Below are positions 55,129 to 63,662 of a stretch of 64,000 bases of DNA, one piece after another. The DNA comes from Pseudodesulfovibrio senegalensis (lineage in GTDB: Bacteria > Desulfobacterota > Desulfovibrionia > Desulfovibrionales > Desulfovibrionaceae): assembly GCF_008830225.1 (NCBI RefSeq), contig NZ_WAIE01000005.1:62001-126000 (forward strand), given 5' to 3'. The translations under genes and the position numbers were made by a program. Position 1 is the first letter of the stretch, and each line of letters starts with the position of its first letter. The notes beneath the pieces were generated by a model, which worked only from the letters and a program-made list of their open reading frames with translations, searched no databases and was not told where the DNA came from.

Positions 55129-55461
55129 ATGGACGCGAAACAATTATATGAACAGCTGAAAAAATTTCAGGAATCCAAGGGATACTATTTCAATGACGAC
55201 ATGGAAATGACCATGGCGCTCATGGAAAGCCTGCTGGAAAACAAGAAACGTTTCGGCTATATGGCCTGTCCCTGCCGCCTTGCCAACGGCGACTATGAAA
55301 ACGACAAGGATATTCTCTGTCCCTGCGTATACCGCGAGGAAGACGTCAAGGAATATGGCGCATGCTTCTGCGGTTTGTATGTGTCCAAGGAATGGAACGA
55401 AGGGAAAATAGAAAAACAGGTGGTTCCGGAGCGACGGCCTCCAGATAAGATCATTTTTTAA
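55129..55461 (+). CDS. Ferredoxin-thioredoxin reductase catalytic (beta) subunit family protein
   Basis: A 110-residue protein with the three Cys-x-Cys pairs of FTR catalytic subunits: C47-P-C49, C64-P-C66 and C79-F-C81, spaced x14 and x12 (plant and cyanobacterial FTRs have x16 and x8). Four cysteines would hold a [4Fe-4S] cluster next to the active disulfide, letting one-electron donors such as ferredoxin reduce a disulfide. No variable (alpha) subunit is nearby, as in other bacterial and archaeal stand-alone FTRs. Its likely partner is the glutaredoxin encoded directly upstream. Confidence 0.9.
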   Translation: MDAKQLYEQLKKFQESKGYYFNDDMEMTMALMESLLENKKRFGYMACPCRLANGDYENDKDILCPCVYREEDVKEYGACFCGLYVSKEWNEGKIEKQVVPERRPPDKIIF

Positions 55462-55475
55462 ATCGACCGAAGAAA

Positions 55476-55499
55476 CAGGGGCGGGCCCGAACGCCCCTG
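55476..55499. terminator. Hairpin between the FTR gene and the TraT-like gene
   Basis: CAGGGGCG (55476-55483) pairs with CGCCCCTG (55492-55499). There is no long U-tract on either strand (TTCAT on plus, TTTCTT on minus), but the stem is strong and lies between convergent genes. Confidence 0.65.
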
Positions 55500-55500
55500 T

Positions 55501-56241
55501 TCATATGATATCCTTCAAAATACTTACGAACCGCTTGCGTACTCCATCCGCTATCTGTCGCTGCCCGACCATTCTCCCGCCGGCATAAACGTGCAGGCGA
55601 ACCTTTTTCAGGCTACGAAAACTGCGAAAATTATTTCTGGTCCGTTTTTTTCTGCGGTCAACACCAAAAAGCAGTGTTGTGGCGTCATCCCGTACCTTGG
55701 GCGTGGTCGTTCCCAAGGCGATGTCCGCCACGATGATATAGGTATCGTCTGTAACAAAAGCTCCGGCAACAGCTCCAAGAGTTGCCCCCACCACTGCACC
55801 GACGGCCCCACCCATGAGCATATCCCCGTTCTTGCCTGCCTCGAACCCCGGGTACGCACCGGCCAATGCTCCGGAAACGCCACCGATACGCCGCCCTTCC
55901 TCGGCGTAGTTGTCCTGAATCTGGCCGGAATACTTCACGTTGATGTCGAGATACACACCAAAATCCCCATTGTGCGCCAACGTGTACCCGGAATCGGAAT
56001 ACGCCTGTTCCAAGACGTCCCGGAAACAGCTCAGATCAAACGCCTCATCACCGGAAGTATTGCGTATGCGCACTTTGAGCTGCTTGTTGCCAAACAACGA
56101 CGGGTCGACAATGAAGTCATTGGATACACAGGAACCATACATAAGATCTGTTTCAGTATCAGCCACCATACCGTAGCGCGGCTTCACGCAGCCGGACACA
56201 AGCAAAAACATTGCAATCACAAACAACAACCGCCGCATCAC
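55501..56241 (-). CDS. TraT-like outer-membrane lipoprotein
   Basis: A 246-residue lipoprotein; the signal peptide ends in LVSGC with C18 lipidated. After a beta-rich part ('LKVRIRNTSGDEAFDL', 'VYLDINVKYSGQ') comes a glycine/alanine-rich segment (120-162) with two membrane-like stretches, then 'DDTYIIVADIALGTTTPK'. This order and the Gly-rich centre match TraT of conjugative plasmids, which gives surface exclusion and complement resistance. No conjugation genes are near. The start overlaps the end of the upstream gene by four bases (ATGA). Two extra cysteines (C38, C72) are not lipobox residues. The role in a free-living anaerobe is unknown. Confidence 0.78.
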   Translation of the reverse strand: MMRRLLFVIAMFLLVSGCVKPRYGMVADTETDLMYGSCVSNDFIVDPSLFGNKQLKVRIRNTSGDEAFDLSCFRDVLEQAYSDSGYTLAHNGDFGVYLDINVKYSGQIQDNYAEEGRRIGGVSGALAGAYPGFEAGKNGDMLMGGAVGAVVGATLGAVAGAFVTDDTYIIVADIALGTTTPKVRDDATTLLFGVDRRKKRTRNNFRSFRSLKKVRLHVYAGGRMVGQRQIADGVRKRFVSILKDII

Positions 56242-58385
56242 TCCCCTCCCGTGACATAATCAAAGCCCGCATGCCGAATGAAATCAATAATCTCGGAATA
56301 ATGAACCGCAAGACTCAACCCATTTTCCGCGTCCGATTGTGCATTGCAGGTGATCCCGATCACCTCATTGCCCAAAAATAAAGGTCCGCCGATAGCTTCA
56401 GCCTTGAACGGACAATCCGTCTGCACCACGCGGGCCGCCCCTGCGCCCTGTTCGCCCACGCAATACTTGCGCACAGCCCCGATCACACCGGGCAACGCCG
56501 TGGGGCCCCCCTTGCGTGCATATCCACAGGCCATGACACGCTCCCCGGCCGGAAGCGATTGTCCCTGACGCAGACGAACCGGAACACCGCGGCGCTGCAC
56601 CCGCACAAGAGCCAGGCCGGCGCGAGCATCCCGAGCCACGACAGTACCCTGAACCTTGCTTCCGTCCCGCAACCAGACCGCAGCCATTTCCCGACCGGAA
56701 ACAACCCGAAGGGAGGTAAGCACAAGGTTCTCGTCGATATAAAATCCGCTCCCCTTGCGACGCCCCGCCTCTACTTGAATAATCGAGGCAAAACGCTTGT
56801 CCGCAGGAAGGAGAACGTCATATTGCTCCGGTTCAACGGTTACGGGCATTGACGCGTTCATGACCCGTTCCATGTCCGTCAGGTCCGCATGACGCCACTT
56901 AGTCATGTCGGCCACCGCATCGGCAAAAAGCATGGATAAAGGCATTTCCACAGGCTCCGTTTCAAAATCCACCACGGTCTTTTGATCAACAGTGCCATGG
57001 GGCAAAACCAAAAAGTCGGACGCGGCCTGCACCTTCTTTTTGCAGGCCACCTGAAAACCGGAAAGACTCCGTATATCCGCATAATCAGTAAATATTCTAT
57101 GACTTGCCCGGTCATAAACACAATACTGCACCGTGGCGGTCTTGTCGCACTCCACGTCGCAAACCCGAAACCAGACACCTTTATCGCCCTTTTCGTCTGC
57201 TGCTTCTTTCGTGTCCTCCCCGAAAAACCAATCCTCGGCCCTTTCCAGCAGGTGGTATCCTTCGATGCCGCCATCCCCCGTGCTCCCGGCCTCCCAATCC
57301 CCCAACACCTTTTTCCGGGCCGCACCGAAGTCATCGGACGTCATGGTTCGAACCTGCATGCCGTTCACATATTCACGTCCTTCGCAATTCTCCACGAACC
57401 GTCCACACCGGGACAAAAGCACGGCAACGGCAACCACCACGTCCGCATCCCGCACCCCCGCATCCGCATATGGCCGCTCGTCGTCGGCAACAACGGAAAT
57501 CACGTTCATGTCTTTGCGCACGGCAACCGGAAAGGCGATCATTTTTCGCGCAAAAGCGACCGGACTCGTTGCGTGCACAAAAGCAACCCTCAATTCCGGG
57601 ACAATGCTGTCGGCAAGCCCCATATCGCGGACCAATCCAAACGAATGCATCCACCCCTGCAATCCGGGACACATGGTCGGATCATGATCCAGCGCAAACA
57701 CTCTCGCGGCCAGCCTGCTTCTGCACACCTTCGGCAACCATTGCCCATACTGCTTCTGCATCCGCAAAACGTCCTTGAGGCACAACCCATTGATCCATTC
57801 AATGACGCTTTCATGATAGGTCGCAAAAAATTCTTCCGGGGAAATGTTCAACGGATATCTAACAAAAAACGAAGCTGTTTCATCAAACGCATGCCGCATG
57901 AACAGGCAGAGAGATTTATTCTTGTATTGTTGCTCCACAGCACCAACAGCAAGCCGCAAATCTACAAGCTGAGCGGGGCGATACTGCGGATCCGCAAACG
58001 GCGGCAAAGCCACCAGATCCGCATGAAGCGATCGCGCCGACTGCAAGGATTCACGCGTTTCGGTCCACGCGACCACTTCGGCAGGCCGGGAACAGGAACG
58101 CAATGATCGAAGCGCATCATCAACATCATGCGCATGACGGGCATACTGCGCAACGCCCAGACACTTCACAGCCGCGCAGACTTCCGGATCTTGGGCATGC
58201 TGTCGAAACCACGCCATGTTATTGCGATAAACAACAACAGCCTGATCAGCCTGTCCATGTTCCAAAAAAACATTCATGGTACAAACAGGCGTTGCCGGCC
58301 CGGGGAAAAGATCAACCGAATCGGAAAGCGCACACGAACAGCATGTCCAACACAGCATCAGCACAATCACCAAATGAAACCACAC
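56238..58385 (-). CDS. Exported protein with a C-terminal trypsin-like domain lacking its catalytic triad
   Basis: A 715-residue exported protein; the hydrophobic N-terminus ends in CCSC, a possible but non-canonical lipobox. Residues 30-540 match nothing I recognise. From 545 the sequence follows the HtrA/DegP protease core almost position by position, but the triad is gone: 'VLTSLRVV' puts R560 where VLTNAHVV has His, 'DARAGLAL' puts G590 where Asp is expected, and 'TDCPFKAEAIGGPLF' puts I665 where GNSGGP has Ser. It is therefore probably a pseudoprotease that binds rather than cuts. The start is GTG with GAGG upstream. The TraT-like gene is translationally coupled to it. Confidence 0.75.
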   Translation of the reverse strand: MWFHLVIVLMLCWTCCSCALSDSVDLFPGPATPVCTMNVFLEHGQADQAVVVYRNNMAWFRQHAQDPEVCAAVKCLGVAQYARHAHDVDDALRSLRSCSRPAEVVAWTETRESLQSARSLHADLVALPPFADPQYRPAQLVDLRLAVGAVEQQYKNKSLCLFMRHAFDETASFFVRYPLNISPEEFFATYHESVIEWINGLCLKDVLRMQKQYGQWLPKVCRSRLAARVFALDHDPTMCPGLQGWMHSFGLVRDMGLADSIVPELRVAFVHATSPVAFARKMIAFPVAVRKDMNVISVVADDERPYADAGVRDADVVVAVAVLLSRCGRFVENCEGREYVNGMQVRTMTSDDFGAARKKVLGDWEAGSTGDGGIEGYHLLERAEDWFFGEDTKEAADEKGDKGVWFRVCDVECDKTATVQYCVYDRASHRIFTDYADIRSLSGFQVACKKKVQAASDFLVLPHGTVDQKTVVDFETEPVEMPLSMLFADAVADMTKWRHADLTDMERVMNASMPVTVEPEQYDVLLPADKRFASIIQVEAGRRKGSGFYIDENLVLTSLRVVSGREMAAVWLRDGSKVQGTVVARDARAGLALVRVQRRGVPVRLRQGQSLPAGERVMACGYARKGGPTALPGVIGAVRKYCVGEQGAGAARVVQTDCPFKAEAIGGPLFLGNEVIGITCNAQSDAENGLSLAVHYSEIIDFIRHAGFDYVTGGE

Positions 58386-58511
58386 AAAGCGCCTCTGAAA
58401 ACAACAGATTAATCATCCAATGAAACCGATAAACACATTGCTCTTACGATAAGACCATCAATAAACCAATTTTAAACAGCTAACAAATAACAAAAGTTGT
58501 TGTCCAACAGC

Positions 58512-58543
58512 AAAAAAAAGCCTCTCGCAATGAGAGGCTTTTT
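58512..58543. terminator. Terminator after the MetY-like gene
   Basis: AAAAAGCCTCTC pairs with GAGAGGCTTTTT around a five-base loop. It lies just after the MetY-like stop codon on the minus strand; between 58386 and this hairpin is the promoter region of the pseudoprotease gene. Confidence 0.9.
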
Positions 58544-58565
58544 ACAATCATCATACAAACGAAGA

Positions 58566-59867
58566 TTACGTTTTGCTCAGGGCCTGATCCAGATCGGCGA
58601 TGATATCGTGCACGTCTTCAAGGCCAACGGAAATACGCACCATGTCCGGGGTCACGCCTGCATCCCGCTGTTTGTCCGGCGAGGATTGGGAATGCGTGGT
58701 GCTGGCCGGATGAATGACCAAGGTCCGAGCATCGAGGATATTGGCGAGGTGCGAACACAACTCGACATTTTCAATAAACCTCCTGCCAGCCGCAAGCCCC
58801 CCGGTGACGCCAAAGCCGAACACGGCTCCCGGTCCAAGCGGAAACAGCTTACGGGCGCGTTCATTATCCGGATGATCCGCAAGCCCGGCATAGTTGACCC
58901 AGTCCACTTTCGGATGGTCAGCCAAAAACTCGGCAACGGATTGGGCATTGGAGCAATGCCTTTCGGCCCGCATGGGCAAAGTTTCCAAACCCTGCATGAT
59001 CAGAAAGCTATTCATGGGGGAAATGGTCGCCCCGGTGTCGCGCAGCATGCCCGCACGGACCTTGCTGCAGAACACGGGACGCGCCTTGCCTTGGCCACAA
59101 TCCAAAGCCTCCCAGAAACTCATGCCGTTGTAGGCCGGGTCCGGGGCGCAAATTTCAGGAAACCGCCCGTTTCCCAGCCAGTCGAAATCTCCCTTTTCCA
59201 CGATGGCCCCGCCCATGGCCGTGCCGTGGCCTCCGGCAATCTTGGTCAGCGAATACACGGCAATGTCGGCACCGAACCCGAAGGGGTCGCCAATGGGCGG
59301 CGGCGCAGACGTGCAATCGAGCATGAACGGCACGCCGTGATCATGCGCCACGGCCGCAATGGCTGGCAGATCGTCCACATTGCACCGGGGATTGCCGATG
59401 GCCTCGGAATACACAAGACGGGTGTTCTGGTCCATGGCAGCCCTGAAGTTGTCCGCAGACGAGGATTCCACAAAACGGACCTCGATACCGAAACGGGAAA
59501 GGGTCTGACGAAACAGGGTGCTGGAGCCATCGTACAAATTGGATCCGGTCACGATATTCTGACCGGCTGAGGCAATGGATGCCACCGCATAAAATACCGC
59601 GGACATGCCCGAAGCAACGGCCAGCGCGCCGGCTCCGCCATGCATTGACGCAAGCCGTTTTTCCAAAACGTCCGTAGTGGGATTCATGAGCCGGGTATAG
59701 ATAAACCCCGGCTCCTTGAGCGCAAAAAGGTCTGCAGCGTGTTCGGTATCTTTGAACACGTAGCTGGTGGTCATGTGAATAGGCACCGCCCGTGACCCGG
59801 TATCCGAATCCGGCGTGTGCCCCGCATGCAAGGCTTTTGTCTGCAGCCCCTGGTTGCGTTTTTTCAT
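58566..59867 (-). CDS. Cys/Met-metabolism PLP enzyme, MetY-like (O-acetylhomoserine sulfhydrylase or methionine gamma-lyase type)
   Basis: A 433-residue fold-type I PLP enzyme. The PLP lysine is K209 in VYSLTKIAGGHG. The opening 'GLQTKALHAGHTPD' and 'TTSYVFKDTEHAADLFAL' and the length fit O-acetylhomoserine aminocarboxypropyltransferases, but the cofactor-binding region reads LDCTSAPPP where relatives have VDNTFATP, so the activity is uncertain. It could make homocysteine from an activated homoserine and sulfide, or degrade methionine. The start at 59867 has GGGAG five bases upstream. It lies 66 bases after trmFO on the same strand. Confidence 0.84.
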   Translation of the reverse strand: MKKRNQGLQTKALHAGHTPDSDTGSRAVPIHMTTSYVFKDTEHAADLFALKEPGFIYTRLMNPTTDVLEKRLASMHGGAGALAVASGMSAVFYAVASIASAGQNIVTGSNLYDGSSTLFRQTLSRFGIEVRFVESSSADNFRAAMDQNTRLVYSEAIGNPRCNVDDLPAIAAVAHDHGVPFMLDCTSAPPPIGDPFGFGADIAVYSLTKIAGGHGTAMGGAIVEKGDFDWLGNGRFPEICAPDPAYNGMSFWEALDCGQGKARPVFCSKVRAGMLRDTGATISPMNSFLIMQGLETLPMRAERHCSNAQSVAEFLADHPKVDWVNYAGLADHPDNERARKLFPLGPGAVFGFGVTGGLAAGRRFIENVELCSHLANILDARTLVIHPASTTHSQSSPDKQRDAGVTPDMVRISVGLEDVHDIIADLDQALSKT

Positions 59868-59933
59868 GCTGGCTCCCATAATTGTTTCGTTCACACGCAT
59901 GGTGCGAAAAACACGGCCCGTTGGCAAGCGACG

Positions 59934-61259
59934 TTATCGCGAATCCATGCCTGTGCGCTCCAGCCACGCGGCAAAGGATTCCTGCGCCCTTTGCGCATAC
60001 GCGCCCTTGCGCATTTTCTTGGGCATTCTCTTCTGCAGGCCGGGCATGAGTCCGAAATTCACGTTGGACGGCTGATACTTCTTGGCCTCGGAGCGCAGAT
60101 GGCCCAACAACGCGCCAAGGGCCGTTTCCTGCGGCGGCTCCTCGACGGATCCACCCTGCAACCGCGCAGCCAGCATGATGCCGAGCCACTGACCGCTGGC
60201 AGCGGATTCCAGATATCCCTCTACCCCGGTGATCTGACCGGCCATGAATACACCGGGCCGGGCCTTGATTTCCATATTCTCAAGCACCTTGGGCGCATTG
60301 ACGTATGTATTGCGATGAATAGACCCCAAACGCAGAAATTCGGCGTTTTCCAACCCCGGAATCATGCGAAAAATCCGTTTTTGCTCGGGATACTTGAGCT
60401 TGGTCTGAAACCCCACGAGGTTGAAGGCCGTCTTGTCACGATTTTCCGCACGCAGTTGCACCACGGCATGGTATCTTTCCCCGGTCTTCGGGTCTTCCAG
60501 CCCGACAGGCTTGAGGGGCCCGAACGCCAGAGTCTTTTCGCCCCGTTCGGCCATGGCCTCCACGGGCAGACAACCTTCAAAATGAATTTCCTTTTCAAAC
60601 TCCCGGGGAACGACCTTTTCACCTTCAAGTAACGCTTTAACAAACGCCTTGTACTGCCCTTCATCCATCGGACAATTCAGGTAATCATCATCCTCAGGAC
60701 GGTAGCGGCTTCCCCAAAAAGCCACATCCAGATTGATGGAATCCCGGCTCACAATGGGCGCAATGGCGTCATAAAAATACAGGCTGTCACCGCCTACGAC
60801 AGCGATCAGATCCTCGGCAAGCGAGCTGCTGGCCAGTGGGCCGGCCGCCACCACCACCGCGTCAAAATCCTGCAATTCAGAATCGTCCAAGGAAGCCACT
60901 TCACGACGGACCAGCGCTATATTCTCATGGCGGACCACAGCTTCAGTCACATGTGCGGAAAACATATTTCTATCCACGGCCAGCGCCTTGCCCGCAGGAA
61001 CCTGCGTGGCCAAAGCCGCCTCCATGACAAGACTGCCCAACGTCTGCATTTCCTGTTTCAACAGCCCGATACCGGTTTCCGGCTCATTGGAACGAAACGA
61101 ATTGGAACAAATAAGCTCGGCAAGCCCCTCTTCGCTGTGTGCCTCGGAATAAACATGGGGCTTCATCTCGAAGAGCGTGACCGAAACGCCCCGGTTTGCA
61201 AGACTCCATGCGCATTCGCACCCGGCCAAACCTCCGCCGATTACGGCAACCTTGTTCAA
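59934..61259 (-). CDS. trmFO: Methylenetetrahydrofolate-tRNA (uracil-54-C5)-methyltransferase TrmFO
   Basis: A 441-residue flavoprotein making ribothymidine at position 54 of tRNA with methylene-THF as carbon donor. The FAD motif is VIGGGLAGCE (GGGLAG at 8-13), followed by 'CAWSLANRGVSVTLFEMKP' and 'LICSNSFRS'. 'HFEGCLPVEAMAERG', 'LVGFQTKLKYPEQ' and 'GQITGVEGYLESAASG' complete the family pattern. The start is TTG at 61259 with CGGGAG six bases before it; the ATG at 61295 adds a low-complexity CNNNN segment with no ribosome-binding site. The 245-base gap upstream (61260-61504) holds only a small AGGCAG/CTGCCT hairpin near 61311. Confidence 0.94.
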   Translation of the reverse strand: MNKVAVIGGGLAGCECAWSLANRGVSVTLFEMKPHVYSEAHSEEGLAELICSNSFRSNEPETGIGLLKQEMQTLGSLVMEAALATQVPAGKALAVDRNMFSAHVTEAVVRHENIALVRREVASLDDSELQDFDAVVVAAGPLASSSLAEDLIAVVGGDSLYFYDAIAPIVSRDSINLDVAFWGSRYRPEDDDYLNCPMDEGQYKAFVKALLEGEKVVPREFEKEIHFEGCLPVEAMAERGEKTLAFGPLKPVGLEDPKTGERYHAVVQLRAENRDKTAFNLVGFQTKLKYPEQKRIFRMIPGLENAEFLRLGSIHRNTYVNAPKVLENMEIKARPGVFMAGQITGVEGYLESAASGQWLGIMLAARLQGGSVEEPPQETALGALLGHLRSEAKKYQPSNVNFGLMPGLQKRMPKKMRKGAYAQRAQESFAAWLERTGMDSR

Positions 61260-61504
61260 TGCCAGCTCCCGGTTGTTGTTATTACAAATTTTCAATGACG
61301 CGAATTACCACAGGCAGAACGTCCCTGCCTTGGCGGTGGATACCGTCAGCATCCCGTTTATGCAAGATGAAACAACCGCGATCACGGGCAACGCGCATAC
61401 ATTGCCCCGGCAGGACATGTGTACTTGTATCATGGCGGGCATGCTGATACCGTTTCCGCCAACGCAAAAAACGCCAGCAAAAGAATTGATGGAGACTGTT
61501 GACC

Positions 61505-62071
61505 ATGGACAGAAATGAAGCTTTCGGATTGTTGAAAACGCACAACAACGACCCGGCCCAGATCAATCACGCACTTGAATCGGAAGCGGTCATGCGCGCC
61601 CTTGCCGGTCATTTGAATGAAGACAAGGAGCTGTGGGGCATAACCGGCCTGCTGCATGATCTCGACTACGGGACCACCAAGGAAAACGTGGTTCGCCACG
61701 GGCTGGACACCGAAAAACTACTCGAAGGGAGGCTGCCCGAAGAGGCCCTGAACGCCATCCGGCGCCACGCCTTTGAAATGAACGGATCGGACACCCCGCA
61801 AACACGCATGGATTATGCCCTGCGCTGCGGCGAGACCATCACCGGACTCGTGCACACGGCCGCGCTGGTGCGCCCCACGAAAATGGAAGGCATGAAGCCC
61901 AAAAGTCTGAAAAAGAAAATGAAGGACAAGGCCTTTGCCGCCAGCGTCAACCGAGACACCATCCGTGAATGTTCGAAGCTGGACATGGAGCTGGGCGACT
62001 TCCTGCAACTGGCCATCAACGCCATCACGGAAATAGCTCCTGAAGTGGGATTGGCACAACAGTCGGCATGA
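61505..62071 (+). CDS. HD-domain phosphohydrolase-like protein
   Basis: A 188-residue cytoplasmic protein with the HD motif in GLLHDLDYGTTKE (about 49-61), an upstream histidine in NHALESEAVM, and later 'IRRHAFEMNG' and 'RMDYALRCGETITGLV' supplying further metal ligands. The fold fits small HDIG-type proteins of unknown substrate. The C-terminal part is lysine-rich (KPKSLKKKMKDKAF). The ATG at 61505 is preferred over a TTG at 61499. It overlaps cbiQ by four bases (ATGA), tying it to metal-ion uptake genes. Confidence 0.84.
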   Translation: MDRNEAFGLLKTHNNDPAQINHALESEAVMRALAGHLNEDKELWGITGLLHDLDYGTTKENVVRHGLDTEKLLEGRLPEEALNAIRRHAFEMNGSDTPQTRMDYALRCGETITGLVHTAALVRPTKMEGMKPKSLKKKMKDKAFAASVNRDTIRECSKLDMELGDFLQLAINAITEIAPEVGLAQQSA

Positions 62072-62838
62072 ATTCCCTGTCCGAGCCGTTTGCCTCAGGC
62101 AATTCCATCATTCACCGCACGGATCCCCGGATTCGGATCATCTGCGCTGCCCTGCTGACTGTCCCCATTGCGCTGGTCAACACGCAATTGACGGTCTGGT
62201 GTGCGCTCGTGCTGGCCTGCGTACTGACGCTGCTCGCCCTTCTGGACCCCATCCATGTGTTCCGCAGACTGATTGTGGTCAATCTGTTCATAGCATTTCT
62301 CTGGGTATTCCTGCCATTTTCCACTCCTGGAGATGCCGTGTTTGCTGTGGGCCCGCTCACGGCAACGCAACAAGGGGTACGGCTGGCGTTGCTGCTGACG
62401 TTCAAGTCCAACGCTGCGGTCATCACCCTCATGGCACTCGTCGGCACAATCCCCATGCGCGACATGGGGCCGGCCATGCAGTCACTGGGAATCCCGGCAA
62501 AACTGTGCCACCTGCTGCTGTTCACCTACCGATACATCTTCGTGATCCGGCAGGAATACGAAACCATGATCCGGGCCATGCAGGCTCGGGGATTCCGACC
62601 CGGTACCAACACACACACCTACAGAAGCTATGCGTGGCTGGTAGGTATGCTTCTGGTCCGCAGCTGGGACCGCGCCGAACGAGTAAACAACGCCATGCTC
62701 TGCCGCGGATTTTCAGGCAGGCTGTACACACTGTCCCACCACCGGATAACGGCAGCCGACACACTCTTTGCCCTTACTTGTGTCCTGCTCGGCGCGTCAC
62801 TGACCGCTCTCGACCTGCATCTCAGGGGAATAATATGA
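62068..62838 (+). CDS. cbiQ: Energy-coupling factor transporter T component, cobalt/nickel type (CbiQ)
   Basis: A 256-residue inner-membrane protein. Spans lie near 25-45, 48-62, 70-88 and 110-125, and 230-250. The two Ala-Arg-Gly-type motifs that grip the ATPases are MQARGF (about 170-175) and MLCRGF (about 210-215). 'HRTDPRIRIICAALL' opens the protein in the CbiQ manner. It links the substrate-binding S subunit to the ATPase. Here it is flanked by ATGA overlaps with the HD gene and the ATPase gene. Confidence 0.9.
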   Translation: MNSLSEPFASGNSIIHRTDPRIRIICAALLTVPIALVNTQLTVWCALVLACVLTLLALLDPIHVFRRLIVVNLFIAFLWVFLPFSTPGDAVFAVGPLTATQQGVRLALLLTFKSNAAVITLMALVGTIPMRDMGPAMQSLGIPAKLCHLLLFTYRYIFVIRQEYETMIRAMQARGFRPGTNTHTYRSYAWLVGMLLVRSWDRAERVNNAMLCRGFSGRLYTLSHHRITAADTLFALTCVLLGASLTALDLHLRGII

Positions 62839-63557
62839 TTAAAGACCCACTCATCAGCATGCACGGCCTGCACTATGCCTACCCGGAAGAACCACCGGTC
62901 CTTCAAGGGGTCGATTTTTCCCTGACCGCCGAGGACCGTCTGGGCCTGATGGGGCCAAACGGCGCCGGCAAGACAACATTTCTGCATGTGCTCATGGGAT
63001 TGCTCAAGCCTACCCGGGGAACGGTCAAACTTTTCGGTTCGGAACCAAAAACGGCACAGGAGCTTCGCGAGGCCCGTCTCAAGATAGGATTCCTGTTCCA
63101 AAACTCGGACGACCAACTCTTCAGCCCCACGGTTCTGGACGATGTAGCCTTCGGCCCCCTGAATCAGGGTCTTTCTCGAAATGAGGCCCTTGAACGGGCA
63201 ACGGCCACCCTGCAAAGCATAGGGCTGCACGGCTATGAACAGCGTGTTCCATACCGGCTTTCCGGCGGAGAAAAAAAACTCGTGGCCCTCGCCACCATAC
63301 TGGCCATGCGTCCGAAAGTTCTCATTCTGGATGAACCAACTACCGGGCTGTCGCCGGAATCACGGCACAGACTCATGCACATTATCAACGACCTGAATAT
63401 CCCCCGGCTCGTTGTTTCCCACGATGCGGATTTCCTCTCCCACACCACGGACGCCATCCTGGCCATGCGCAAGGGAACCATACGTCCGGGCCAACTCAAA
63501 CCACATACCCACATGCACGTTCACGTCGAAGGGGATATTCCACACGAACACGGCTGA
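62835..63557 (+). CDS. cbiO: Energy-coupling factor transporter ATPase, cobalt/nickel type (CbiO)
   Basis: A 240-residue ABC ATPase. Walker A is GPNGAGKTT (about 36-44), the Q loop 'FLFQNSDDQLFSPTVLDDVAFGP', the signature LSGGEKKL, Walker B 'VLILDEPTTGL' and the switch histidine in VVSHD. The Q-loop sequence with NSDDQLF is diagnostic for ECF ATPases. The C-terminus is histidine-rich (HTHMHVHVEGDIPHEHG), suggesting metal binding. The true start is 62835; the frame extends upstream into cbiQ without meaning. The S component (CbiM/NikM) is not in the window. Confidence 0.92.
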   Translation: MIKDPLISMHGLHYAYPEEPPVLQGVDFSLTAEDRLGLMGPNGAGKTTFLHVLMGLLKPTRGTVKLFGSEPKTAQELREARLKIGFLFQNSDDQLFSPTVLDDVAFGPLNQGLSRNEALERATATLQSIGLHGYEQRVPYRLSGGEKKLVALATILAMRPKVLILDEPTTGLSPESRHRLMHIINDLNIPRLVVSHDADFLSHTTDAILAMRKGTIRPGQLKPHTHMHVHVEGDIPHEHG

Positions 63558-63662
63558 TTCCCTCATCGAACCTTTCCCCTTTTTTTTCGTTTTCGGGTTG
63601 GCATTCCCGATAAAATGCCTATTATCTCCTTCGCAGTTCAACCATTCTTCAAGCGAGAAAAG

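Noticed and set aside
61260-61504. A small RNA or leader in the 245-base gap between trmFO and the HD gene
   Set aside because: Only one short AGGCAG/CTGCCT hairpin is visible, with no U-tract or promoter of good quality.
62199-62834. A longer start for the CbiO ATPase inside cbiQ
   Set aside because: The extension is out-of-frame cbiQ; ABC homology begins right after 62835.
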